Part shown: positions 23,346-33,335 of the stretch, piece after piece
Numbering within the stretch: position 1 is the first letter of the stretch
How the letters are laid out: each line of letters opens with the position of its first letter
From: Datura wrightii
Lineage: Eukaryota > Streptophyta > Magnoliopsida > Solanales > Solanaceae
DNA length: 64,000 bases
Direction of reading: 5' to 3'
Assembly: GCA_035772735.1 (NCBI GenBank)
Contig: JASDFA010000016.1
Location: 176,705,001-176,769,000, forward strand
Translations under genes and position numbers: made by a program
The notes under the pieces: generated by a model
What the model saw: the letters and a program-made list of their open reading frames with translations, nothing else
What the model was told of the DNA's origin: nothing
Databases searched by the model: none

Positions 23346-24257
23346 ATGGCAATCAGGCAAGATAAAGGAAAGGGCGCATCTACATCAGGCGCCGGAAGGA
23401 AAAGAATCAGACTGGGAACAACAGTCCCAGCAGCACCAGCAGTTCCGCGGGACCAACGTCGTCAATACGGAGCCCGATGGGTGACAGAGGAAGGGAAGAA
23501 ATGGTACGCAAAGCATAAGGAAAGCAAATACTTCCCCGAGGAGCACATTGCTAGGGAACCGTTGGCACAAGAATTCCCCAGAATTGTCCATAGGATTGAT
23601 GCAGCCGGGCTGAACTTCATCTTTGAAGAGCCCAAGGAGTGCAATCTTCACCTGATTCGGGAGTTCTACGCCAACTGGAACCCGACACTCAGAAGTCACA
23701 CCATAAAGATAAGGGGGCAGGTAGTCACTTTTGAGCCCCATCACTTTAATGCCATCTTGGGGGCGCGGGACACAGACGCCCATGTACTCCGACAGCTGAA
23801 TATCACTCCACCATATGCGGACATCAGACGCACTCTATGTGGAGCCCGGTCTACAGCACGGTGGAGCAGGCATAAGGAGAGGGGCTACCATCAGACATTG
23901 CCCTACTCACATATGAACAGGGAAGCCAGGATATGGCTTAAAATTGTTTGTTCCTGCCTGATCCCGGGGGTGCATATGACAGATGTCACCCGGGATCGTG
24001 TGTGCTTGGTCTATGCCTTGATGAAAGGGCTAGAGATCAATGTTGGGGCGGTGATTATCTCTGCCATGAAGAGAGCCCATTTGCATCAAGGGCACAGGTA
24101 CGGGTTTGGTGGCTTACTGACCACGTTCCAGAGGGGCCTGGATATTGAGGAGGAGGCCCGTGACTACATCCCGCAGATAGAGAGGCGGGCCTTAGACGTC
24201 ACCAAAACTAAGGGACCCGACACCACTCACGGGCCAGTTCTTACACTAGCCGAGTGA
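23346..24257 (+). CDS. Late ORF of E1: plant transposon-associated protein, 303 codons
   Basis: The only long undamaged frame in the window. ATG at 23346 in a good context (AACGATGGC), five bases after a strong 3' splice acceptor (CAG at 23338-23340). The basic, Ser/Thr-rich N-terminus is followed from residue 35 by YGARWVTEEGKKWYAKHK, then by LNFIFEEPKECNLHLIREFY (about residues 88-107) and VVTFEPHHFNAILGA (about 123-138). From memory this resembles the plant-specific domain called 'putative plant transposon protein', common in Solanaceae annotations and found next to Athila-like gag; its function is unknown to me. The stop at 24257 is probably secondary: the family's C-terminal part (MFGMQMLQLCIGGWPTTEDE) continues in another frame to 24377. 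No catalytic motif or membrane segment is evident. Confidence 0.65.
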   Translation: MAIRQDKGKGASTSGAGRKRIRLGTTVPAAPAVPRDQRRQYGARWVTEEGKKWYAKHKESKYFPEEHIAREPLAQEFPRIVHRIDAAGLNFIFEEPKECNLHLIREFYANWNPTLRSHTIKIRGQVVTFEPHHFNAILGARDTDAHVLRQLNITPPYADIRRTLCGARSTARWSRHKERGYHQTLPYSHMNREARIWLKIVCSCLIPGVHMTDVTRDRVCLVYALMKGLEINVGAVIISAMKRAHLHQGHRYGFGGLLTTFQRGLDIEEEARDYIPQIERRALDVTKTKGPDTTHGPVLTLAE

Positions 24258-24377
24258 CATGCTCGGGATGACCAATACATGGCCCCACATGTTCGGGATG
24301 CAGATGCTCCAGCTGTGCATAGGCGGGTGGCCGACAACAGAAGATGAGCTGTGGCAGCTCGAGCCATCCTATGAGTC
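24258..24377 (+). pseudogene. Frameshifted C-terminal extension of the E1 late ORF
   Basis: In a different frame from the 303-codon ORF, starting at 24258, the sequence reads MLGMTNTWPHMFGMQMLQLC and ends LWQLEPSYES-stop at 24377. This looks like the natural C-terminus, so one indel close to 24250 has shortened the protein by about 40 residues. Confidence 0.55.
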
Positions 24378-24408
24378 ATAGCATGAAACCAGGAGTCGTA
24401 GGATGGCT
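24362..24408. repeat. Inverted repeat at the E1/E2 junction
   Basis: AGCCATCCTATGAGTC (24362-24377) faces GAGTCGTAGGATGGCT (24393-24408); 14 of 16 positions pair. It contains the ATGAGTCAT/GAGTCGTA motif of the cassettes and lies exactly where two opposite elements meet. Confidence 0.7.
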
Positions 24409-25545
24409 TGTGAAGCCTATCCTCCCCTTATGAGCATTCAGTTGTGTTGGTAACCATGCTTTTAGATGGGTACTCAGAATTCCCATCCCAGTTGTGAAAA
24501 CCTCATCAACTTCACATATCCAGCTAACCCTAATCACATCCCTTAACTCATCATCTATAATCAAATTTTGTGTTTGAGCATTTTGATTCCTAAACCCATT
24601 TATAATCATGCATATTCAGGCCCTGATAATATTCATATTCCTCTTTTACAAGAGTTGAGGAATAACAGTTCAATTTTGGCCATCTCGTAACAAGAAGTTT
24701 TAAAAGACGAAATAATCACTTACTTGAGATTTCAAGTCCTTGCATGATTTCTTGTTTGCTTCGGTTTTTGGGTTAGGATTCAAGTGGCTTGTGAAAATTT
24801 ATTTGCACAGATTTGAGCTCGACAACTTTGTGCTTTGAGTTATGGGTATTGAAAGATAGAATGGAGGTAATTGTGATTGTGACTTGTGTTTATGTGGGAA
24901 TGAAAGTCCGAAAGTGTGGGAATTAAATAGGTTAGGCATATTTTAAAAATTTTGGGTCGAGTCCGGTTAAGTGATTTACTTTTGCCTATCATGACTCATA
25001 CCACGAGTCGTAGTCATACCTACGACTTATTCCCTGGACTCGTAGCTAGAAACTGAGGAAACTTACCTTGGGACTTAAGAGCGCATGATATGAGTCGTTC
25101 CATGAAGGTACGATTCGTACTATGACTCATAAGTCAAAATTTCTGCACTTCTATACTCATCATAGTTCATTCTTACACTGGGTACCACGACTCGTACAAT
25201 GGAGGTACAATTCGTAGTGACCAACTATAATATGAACACATGCACCAGGACCGATCTATGCTTTTCACCACGGACAGTACTACAAGCCTTACAAGCATCC
25301 TACAATTCGTACTAAGGCTCATACTACAGTCCTATGCTACAATTTTTCTCCTATAGATTTTGTTTCACCTGCACACTGAAACACACATAAGTCAAGATAC
25401 TTGGGTTGCCTCCCAAGAAGCGCCTTATTTAACGTTGCGGCACGATGTAGGTAGTCTGGTTACTCAGACTTCACCGAACCACCTCATGGGTTGCCTCCCA
25501 AGAAACGCCTAATTTAACATCACGACACGACGCAAGTCTCTTGAA
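24409..25545 (-). other. E2 3' non-coding part
   Basis: Mirrors the E1 region 22010-22800: after the protease come GGGAGGCAACCC blocks, then a cluster of ACGA-S-TCGT palindromes (24990-25330), then a leader with a consensus donor GTAAGT (minus strand, 24718-24723). A 77-codon frame at 24376-24609 has no recognisable content. The late ORF expected next is missing. Confidence 0.6.
24990..25330 (-). repeat. Internal palindromic cassette of E2 (ACGASTCGT type)
   Basis: Repeated words such as CCACGAGTCGTAG (about 25009), TACGACTT, ACGACTCGTACAATGG (about 25187) and decayed forms (ATGACTCATA). Confidence 0.65.
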
Positions 25546-26464
25546 TACCTAGAATTTGTTAAGAAACTCGGACTCATCCTCAATTACTGATACAACTCTA
25601 AACTCATTAGGTTGCTTCATTGACCTACAAACATTAAAGGTGACCTCCTCCTTATTCAGCCTAAACTACAATTGGCCCACCTCAACTTCCACCAATGCTC
25701 TCTCAGTGGAAAGGAATGATTGCCCTAAGATAATAGAGACCTCAAAATTGACTTCGCAGTCTAGGATCACGAAATCAGCCAGGAATATAAACCCGTCCAA
25801 CTTGACTAGAACATTAAAAAGGATCCCTACTGGCTTCTTAACTGTGTGATCCATTATCAATAGCCGCATCATAGTTGGTGTGGGGGTTCCTAAGCCCAGC
25901 TGTTTGAACACAACTAATGGCATCAAGTTAATGCTAGTACCTAGGTCACATAATGCCTTTGCAAACTCAAGATCACCAATTTTGCACGGGATGGTGAAGG
26001 CACCTGGATATTCCTTTTTCTGTGCAAGGACCCATAAGGCTATGGAACTATAATGATGCAAGTTACCCATTAGCTCATAGCTCACAAACCTCTTTCTAGT
26101 CACTAGGTCCTTCATGAACTTAGCATACTCGGGCATCTGCTCCAATGCCTCGACCAATGAGATGTTTACAGGCAACTATTTCAGCATTGACAAGAACTTC
26201 TGGAACTTCCCATATTCCACCTTCTTCTTCATCCTCTTAGGAATGATGGTGGTGGTTGAGGGATTGGTTTGTAAATCTAGGTTGCCCCTTTTTCCATCCT
26301 TTCATCAGCCTTAGACCCCTTTGCATCAACTGGAGTCTTAATCAACTCAGCATCACCTGTAATGTCTTGTTCAGCAATCTCATCTTCCTCATTCAGCTCA
26401 ATCTCCTTCTGTCTCTCCATCTCAACTATAACAGGTAAGGGAGATTCAACTGTGGTCTTTGTTC
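25546..26464 (-). pseudogene. E2 aspartic protease and end of gag
   Basis: On the minus strand: end of gag (26464-26277) with an acidic stretch, a linker, then ISLVEALEQMPEYAKFMKD (26164), the active site CDLGTSINLMP (about 25955-25920), and FVILDCEVNFEVSIILGQSF (about 25768). The frame 26175-25666 is open for 169 codons. A stop follows, after which EEVTFNV..SMKQPNEFRVVSVI continues to about 25555. The catalytic Asp and Gly are intact. As in E1 there is no RT after this tail. Confidence 0.87.
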
Positions 26465-27350
26465 TGCTCACAACTACACGCAAGTGCACGTGGTCGTAGA
26501 AGTAGTAAAGTGGCTTTATTTCAAGCCAAGTATCGATCCCATAGGGATTGAACTACGGTAATAATTAACCTAAGCGTTAGTGAACGATATCTCTATGAAT
26601 GTAGACAGCCAAACAAATAATGTTTTATGAGTTAAGATTACTAAATAATAAGAACCTAAGTAGAGATTATAATTTGATGTCTGAACAATAGCAATGAACA
26701 AGCTGAGGTTAAGGCAAGCATGCAGGGATGTAATTTCTTAATTCAAATCAGCTAATCTTCTCTTCGGTTGCTAGTCATGAATTAATTGCCTATGGATTGG
26801 ATATTTCGACTCCTATCCAATTAAAGAATCATGAGAACTTATTATACATCTCTGTGATATAAGAATCTCATGCTCTAACAATACATAACCGATTCCATAC
26901 ATGACTAATAAGACTTTCAGATATATTTCTATTCTGAACGTAAATCCATTCTCAATTTTCTCAACTAAGAAAAGATCATATCCTACCAATTCACATATGT
27001 CCAATTTCTTTCCTTTTCAGAATCAAAATTGGATTTCTAAGATATACATTAACATTGGCCAAACATTAATGCAGTAAAAACAAGAATTGATAGAACAACC
27101 ATTGAAGAAAAGATGAAAACTGAAATGATTAATAATTACATTCCTCTACAATTATCTTTAGCCTCAGCAAGAAGTGAATTAGCCACTTATTTGTGGATTA
27201 AACATCTTCAAATAAGTAGAATTCATACAAGCAATTGAAATTAAAGAGAAAAAGGAAGAGAATAACCCTAGAATTTTCGTCCTCTCAACTACCTGCTACC
27301 AATGTTCTTGCTCAAAAAAGTCAGAATGTTTAAAATAAAACCTAAGTGTG

Positions 27351-27359
27351 CTATTTATA
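27351..27359 (-). promoter_or_regulatory. TATA box of the solo E1-family LTR
   Basis: TATAAATAG on the minus strand, matching 18591-18599. Confidence 0.7.
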
Positions 27360-27384
27360 CTATTGAGAAATTTTCCCGAAATAA

Positions 27385-27625
27385 CAAGCAACGTGGCACG
27401 GAGTGTAGCGCGGAGCACTGCCTCCATGCCACGGGGCTAACGCGGACCTTCACTGGAACTTGAGGTTCCAGGTAATCACACTCAACGTGACACGGAGTGC
27501 ATCGCGGAGCACTGCCTCCGTGCCACGGAGGTAACATTAACCTCCACTGGAATTTGACATATTTTCATCATCCCAGGTAGAATGCCTCCGCCATGGTAGC
27601 GTGACACGCCATCGCGGAGCCCCTA
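27385..27625 (-). repeat. Palindromic cassette of the solo E1-family LTR
   Basis: Best copy: CCTCCGTGCCACGGAGG at 27515-27531, eight-base arms around one C. Another copy near 27421 is decayed at CpG (CCTCCATGCCACGG). Confidence 0.8.
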
Positions 27626-27869
27626 TTTTTGCCAACTTCCCTTGTCAACTTCCACTTCTTGCTTCCGAGTCCATCCCTGCACTTCACCAACATGTAGATT
27701 AGCTTCAAAAATTTCCTTCTACCTGCAAAACAACACTAATCATGTTGGTAGTATAAATTCACATTTACCTAAGATTCACATGAGATTGTACACATAACAA
27801 TAGATAAACAAGTCCAAAGGAAGCATTTGAGTATCACTTGGGCATGAAATTCTGCCCAAGATCAGTCTT

Positions 27870-29375
27870 TCCACCCCTAGTCATCAAAGCCATATAGTGA
27901 TTGTTATTTTTTAGATTTTGGATTGTGTTTCTAGGAAGTGTTCCCTTCTGCCTCTGATTTAGGGATGCAGACATTTGACCAAGCTGGTGCTCAATCTGCT
28001 TAATTGTTGTAGCGTGGGATTCAACCTTTTGGCCCATGCTAGATATATCACCCCTTATATCCTTCAGCTGATCATCAGTTGATTTAGCCCTATTTAGCAG
28101 CTCAGCCACTATGTTCTCTAACTTTGAGGGTCCAACATCACCCTTACGAGCCTTGGGAGGAACATAAACACCAGTGCGGTCATTGTGGTAGCCATCATTC
28201 TTTCTCCACTCTCCTTCTCGCTCATGACCTCTTCTCCTATCCCTATACCCATTCCTATTATATTTGTCTCTATATTGGTTCAGGCTTTGGTTTCTAGAAC
28301 CTTGGCGCCAAGTGTTTTGTTTAGACCTTTAGGAACTAGCCCAAATATCTGCCACCTGGTTGTCCAAAAAGTCTGCCTCCTCCTCAAAATCAGACTATTC
28401 GAACCCTGGTCCCTAACCCTGAGCTCCCACTACATTCACCTTTTGAGCTCTAGAGCCTATAATATGCTTCGTGAGTAGGTCTAGTGTGAGCCAATTCCTA
28501 ATCATATTCCTCCTCTTTTCTATGTTGGTCCGCAGTCATCCCTATGGAATCTATACCTACAGCTGTCTCAGCTTCCATGGTGTGCTAGGCCCTATTCGTC
28601 TTGGTCACTCAGTCAAGTATGATACTTGCTTGCTCCCACGAGTGACTCATTAGTGCTCCTCCTGCCACCGTATCTGTTACAGCCTTGGTGCTGTTGTTCA
28701 AAGAGCTGTAAAAATTTTTCAACAAACTGTCATTGGGAATTTTATGATTCGGGCACTTGGTCAGCTTCTTCATAAATCTCAGCCATGTCTCATGTAGTGC
28801 CTCAATCTTCAACTATTGAAAATTATAGATCTCACTCTTTAGTTGCAGCATCCTGGAAGGTGGGAAGAACCTTTCTCAGAAGGCTTTCTTTAGCTCCCTC
28901 TAGTTGGTAATGGAGTCATTGGGCAACTCGGGTAACCATAACGTGGCCTCTCCAGACAGAGAGAATAAGAAAAGTCTCAATCATATAGCATCCTGGCTTA
29001 CACCAGGTAACCTTTACGTCTTACATATACTAACAAAGTTCATAAGGTGTGGATTAGCATTGTTAGATGCATGAACACTAAACACCCCTTTCATATTAAG
29101 CAACTGGATCATAGTGCTAGTGACATAAAACTTTGCCCCAACATGAAAAGGTGAGGTACGATGGCTCCTGTTGACCCGAACTCATCAACATCTGGGTTAT
29201 CATCATCATAAAACTGCTGAGCATATCTTTGGCCACTTTTACCCCTTCCGTGGTAGCTAGCATTTACTACCTCATCGCTAGCATCCTCGGCTTCTTGAAG
29301 GGCTGCTTGTCGAGCTAACTCATCTTGACGAGCTTCTTCTGCCAATCATTCCTCTCTCTGCTCAGGGTTTTCCAT
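27870..29375 (-). pseudogene. gag: E2 gag (Athila-like)
   Basis: Minus-strand capsid gene. ATG at 29375-29373 starts MENPEQREE, then a stop at codon 10, then LAEEARQDELARQAAL. Much of the gag domain is frameshifted, but LHETWLRFMKKLTKCPNHKI (about 28797) and FYSSLNNSTKAVTDTVAGGA (about 28718) are the typical Athila gag stretch. Basic Arg/Gly-rich parts follow (28480-28150), then a coiled-coil-like segment, RAKSTDDQLKDIRGDISSMG (about 28085), and HQLGQMSASLNQRQKGTLP. It is cut at 27869 by the solo LTR and resumes at 26464. Confidence 0.82.
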
Positions 29376-29549
29376 TTTTTGCAGTGTTCCTCTAGCTCAA
29401 GATCAAGTGGAATCAGAGGGTTTTTGCTTCGTTGAGTACTTGGAATTCACCAAATGGCAACCTGTGGGTGTCAAAAACAACAAAAAACATAAATGAGGAA
29501 ATAACGACTAAAAGTTAAACTCAACAATTACTCTAATCCTAAGCCGTTT

Positions 29550-29567
29550 TCCCCGGCAACGACACCA
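29550..29567 (-). other. Primer-binding site of E2
   Basis: TGGTGTCGTTGCCGGGGA on the minus strand; differs by two C-to-T changes from the Asp-tRNA-type site of E1. Confidence 0.85.
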
Positions 29568-30467
29568 CTTTTTGATAACGCTCAAATCATACCCCTGGAA
29601 AATTATGACGCGGACGTTGTTAATCAAGAACCCAAAAGGTTGGGGTCGATCTCACTGGGAATATGATCAGGATGTAGTATAATGCTAGTAGTTAGACTTT
29701 TAGTTCAATTATCTCCTAATGGGGGGTTTTTAAAGAAGTAAACACGTAATAGTATTGAAAATTTAAGTTGTTATCAAGTTGATGCAATTACCCAGGGAAG
29801 TGTTCTCCATGGATTCATAACTACTTCAAATTTTGCACTCGTGATCTATCCCTTATACTTAACTTGTAGAACTCATAACATAAGTTCATCCAAATGATTG
29901 GTTCATCTCTATAGGATGACTCTACTCAATCACTGGATAGGTCTCTTGAGTGGTTTCACTTTAATCGTTATCAATTTGTTCCAAATTAACTATCCTGCGA
30001 CTGCAGTTCAAATTATACAATGAATCATAGAATTCAAGGCTTTGTTGTTCTTCTCTTTTCCTAGTCTCTACCTCTCTTGGTTTAAGAAAATATAGAATTC
30101 GAGCAAGCCCTAATGTTGCACTCCGTTAAGATTGAAGAGAAGACAATACCAACATGCATATTGGTTTAGAATCGCTATATGATAACCCTAGTTTGTTAAT
30201 TCACCATTGTTCCCATAACCCTAGTTGTGGAGATTTTAGCCTCTCATGATTGCAAGAAAAGAATTAGCATTCATTGAAGAAAACATAATTAAGAACTTAC
30301 AATGAAGATTGAAATAAAACCCACTTGGTTATTGTAATATTTAACTAAGAATAATTCAAGAACAATGGAAATTAATTCCAAGAATATTCAAAAACTTAAG
30401 AAGAAACTCCAAATAGTCGAACTCTTCTCCAAGGAAGTCGTCCTCTAACAAAAGTAACCTAGAAAAA

Positions 30468-30475
30468 TATTTATA
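30468..30475 (-). promoter_or_regulatory. TATA box of E2 LTR
   Basis: TATAAATA on the minus strand, about 60 bp after the cassette. Confidence 0.55.
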
Positions 30476-30529
30476 CAAATAGAAACCTTTACTAAATTAA
30501 TAGAAAAACCTTATTAACTACCGCCGCCT

Positions 30530-30652
30530 TCTCCTATGACTCGTAACTTGATCATACGAGTCGTAACTTCACTTGTACAATGTCTAGCAGCTCTGAATTT
30601 GGTTAACTGTTGGAGTTGGTACGACTCGTACAATGCTCCTACGAGTCATACA
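30530..30652 (-). repeat. Palindromic cassette of E2 LTR (ACGASTCGT type)
   Basis: TACGAGTCGTAAC (about 30553), TACGACTCGTAC (about 30619), TACGAGTCATAC (about 30640). The same core word as in the LTRs of the unrelated elements A, B and D. Confidence 0.75.
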
Positions 30653-30660
30653 TTCCTGTC

Positions 30661-33116
30661 TGTAATGCCCCGAAAACTCAAATATTAGATCCAGGACTTA
30701 AATCAGAAAATATGAAAATCTACAAAAATGCCTCAGAGCGACTCACCTAACAAGTCGTTATGAGATCTAAGGACTCGTTAGGTTAGTCGTGGGAAGGGGG
30801 ATTGAGAAATGGAAAGGTGGTGTCAGTGTACCTAACGAGTGTCACCATGAGTCATGTTCCTCCACAATGACTCGTTAAGTGCCTCGTGGTCAGGCTTGGG
30901 TCAATAGTTAAGGAGTTGGGCAGTGTACCCCATGATTCCTCACCACTACTTGTTATGTGTGACCACGAGTCGTGGTTTCACCCGTGGGGAACTTTAAGAT
31001 TTTGGACAATGTGGACAACGACAGGTGACCACGAATTGTGGTCACTGACCATAACCCGTTAGGTCACCCATGAGGACTGACGATAAGTTTTTCCCTGTGA
31101 TTTTGTAAGGATTGTTTAGTAATTTTATACTCTCCTAAACTTTAAACTATGTCATTTTAGATGTAATTTCAGACCTATTAGTGGGAATGAAAAACCTCTC
31201 CACTCATTCCCCATGTACAATCTCAGAAAACATCGAAGAGTTCTCTCAAGAACTTTCAGAGTAAGGTCCAGGGTTCTTCATTCATCTTAGAAATTCAAGT
31301 TTACTCCTCAAGGGAATTCTTAGCTAGGTATGTGGGAATTCAACAAGGGGATAGTTCTTCCCTTGTGATCCCCAAAACCCTCTTATAGTTTCTCTATCAG
31401 TTTTAGCCCTGAGCTTTCGAATTTGAAGAGATTACCTGTTTGTTTTCATTGATTTCAAATAGAATGACATCCGTGCTTATTGTTGATATGATCTCCACCA
31501 GTTCTTGAACAAATGGTGATGTTCCTGCAAAAAGTGAATTTAAGCCCTGAATTTTTGAATGAAGTGTATTTACGTATTAAATTTCGTCAGGTTTGTTGTG
31601 ATTTGGGATGATTTTCTAGTATTCCTTATTGTCTAGATGTTGAGTAATTACTCTCTTAATAAGAATAAATTTATCCCTGGCACGAATGAGAAAACTATAA
31701 TACTACTTGTCGGATGAGATTTCCTTATTTCTTGAAATCTTTGCCATATTGTGGATTCCCGTGTAGTTGGAATAAGTTGAATTGTCTATTAGCTGCTTAG
31801 TAGTTCAATTAAGTTAGAATGTAGAATTTCCTCAGTGCTATTAAGAATTTTTCAACTGATTAGTTTGACTACAGAATTCCTTGAGGTGTTTGTGATACCT
31901 CCCAGTTAGTAGAATCAAACTCAGAACTCAGTTCATTGGTCCGCTAGGCGGTCATGATATATTAGATAGACAGATATGACTAGCCGTAGGACCCCAGTCA
32001 GATTATAGTTGTTCTTAGACTATTACGATGCTTCTAGATAAGTAGCTCTGACCAGTCTATAACCCTGTTTCAGAATCTGGTCCAATAAGACTCTCAGGGT
32101 ACTATCAGTTATATATCCCTGACTAGTCTTGGACCTTAGTTTCGAGCTATCAGCTTAGTATTTAATTTAGGTAATCCAATGGGAGCAGGACTTAGCACCG
32201 AGCGGATCGGGGTTCCAGCGCACCCAGGTTCCCAGAACTACGTTGCCAGTGTAGGTTACAGTATTTATTGGCCTGATTGGCCCTAGAATTTTATAATCAC
32301 TCAGTTCATGCCTCTATACCCTGGCAAGGTATATTGGGTCCTACTGGTGGGACGTATACATCAGACTCCATATCTAGCTCACGTGCTTATATGTCAGTTG
32401 CAGACTCTCCTACTAGTCAGCTTAGTCTAGTCTCAGAATAAGCAGTTTAGTTCATTTTCAGTTCTATCAGTTTAGATCAGTTTAGTACAGTATCTCAGAC
32501 TCAAAATTTTAAGACTTAGGGCATGTCTTTGACCATTAGACAGGGTCATTTTGACCATCTCAGTTTATTACAATTATTCAATTCAGTATATTAGTTGGTC
32601 ATTGCATGTCATTTTTCAGCTCAATCTTTTATATTTAGTTATGTTTTCACCTGCTTACTCAGTACATTCAAAGTACTGACACATACTTTTATGCTGTATC
32701 ATTTCATGATACAGCCGCAAGTGCCCAGACTCAACGTCGTTAGTTGCTGCCGTTCAGATCCTCCTCAGCAGCAGAGGAGTGAGTCCTCATCTTTCGAGGG
32801 TGTTATATAATTTATTCGGTCATTTCATTACTTTCAGTTAGTCATTAGAGTTAGCTGGGGGCTTGTCCCAGCAACTGATCAGCTAGATGGCTTTCAGACA
32901 CATACTTGATTTCAGACTATTAGTATTGTTCAGTTGTTTTGCACTTTACCTTTCAGTTTTAGTTTTTTCATAAATGTTTTTATATTAATATGTCAAAGCT
33001 TACTCTATGCATGATTTACTTAGAATACCAGTGAATGATAGACCAAGGGTTGACTTGGGGTTACTTGTGACTCAAAGTACTATGTTCTGTCTAGGGTATA
33101 GAGTCAGGTCGTGAAA
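30661..33116 (+). mobile_element. Element A left LTR
   Basis: 2456 bp, TGTAATGCCCCGAAAAC...GGTCGTGAAA; the usual terminal CA has become AA. The palindromic cassette is at about 30740-31080, followed by the CTCTCCTAAACTTTAAAC promoter-region block also seen in B and D. Confidence 0.9.
30740..31080 (+). repeat. Palindromic cassette of A left LTR
   Basis: Perfect 15-mer ACCACGAGTCGTGGT at 30962-30976, plus about ten partial copies (for example GACTCGTTAGG, CTCGTGGTCAGG). Confidence 0.8.
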
Positions 33117-33120
33117 AACT

Positions 33121-33138
33121 TGGTATCAGATCACTAGG
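33121..33138 (+). other. Primer-binding site of A
   Basis: TGGTATCAGATCACTAGG; initiator Met tRNA type with one base changed. Confidence 0.8.
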
Positions 33139-33335
33139 TTGAGAGTATCCTCGGAATGTCTGAAAGCTGCATTGAGTAAAGTCCTTTTCATGGGTGTGAA
33201 CCGCGCTACATTTATGACGAGGAGGCTATGAAATGTTATTAGGAAAACTCTTTTTTGTTCATACTCTTTATCATGCGTCAAAGTCAGTCCCAGAAACGTC
33301 CTTCAAACTCGTGCTCTATTTTGTTTTAGTGAATT

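Larger units (their letters stand above)
18082..24377 (+). mobile_element. E1: Athila-like gag-protease element without RT or integrase
   Basis: Inserted into the T2 right LTR. Order: LTR, Asp-tRNA-type primer site, gag, protease, a GGGAGGCAACCC block (about 22050), non-coding leader with hairpins, and a late ORF. The protease is followed within about 200 bp by the non-coding part, exactly where RT, RNase H and integrase stand in autonomous Athila elements. No trace of them is seen. The 3' LTR is absent; E1 ends close to where the oppositely oriented E2 begins (about 24380-24410). The same LTR family occurs as a solo copy at 26470-27864, which fixes the LTR boundaries. Confidence 0.85.
26470..27864 (-). 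mobile_element. Solo LTR of the E1 family inside E2 gag
   Basis: 1395 bp. On the minus strand it starts TGATCTTGGGCAG and ends GAGCAGAACA. The 5 bp duplication GTCTT flanks it exactly (26465-26469 and 27865-27869). It interrupts E2 gag after a conserved TRGGKT stretch. The TATA box TATAAATAG is at 27351-27359. It is homologous throughout to the E1 LTR. Confidence 0.95.
24409..30652 (-). mobile_element. E2: second Athila-like gag-protease element, opposite strand
   Basis: Read on the minus strand: LTR (30652-29573), primer site, gag, protease, two GGGAGGCAACCC-type blocks (about 25405 and 25490), a non-coding part with palindromes, and a leader; it ends at the junction with E1. RT, RNase H and integrase are missing at the same place as in E1. 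LTR and protein sequences differ clearly from E1, so it is a separate family. A solo E1-family LTR interrupts its gag, and Tekay-like element A abuts its left LTR. The 3' LTR and any late ORF are lost. Confidence 0.82.
29573..30652 (-). mobile_element. E2 left LTR
   Basis: Minus strand: ends ...GCGTTATCA five bases before the primer site; the start is probably TGTATGACTCG at 30652, giving 1080 bp. The eight bases up to 30660 may be flank or LTR. The beginning carries the palindromic cassette (30530-30652), followed by the TATA box at 30468-30475. Confidence 0.7.

Noticed and set aside
23948..24148. Second frame within the late ORF of E1
   Set aside because: A shadow of the 303-codon ORF in another frame.
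24376..24609. 77-codon minus-strand frame at the E2 end, considered as a late ORF like that of E1
   Set aside because: No resemblance to the 303-codon ORF; it crosses the junction into E1 sequence.
30740..31080. CRISPR-like array of short repeats
   Set aside because: Units are palindromic, irregularly spaced and degenerate, lie in LTRs of a plant genome, and have no cas genes.
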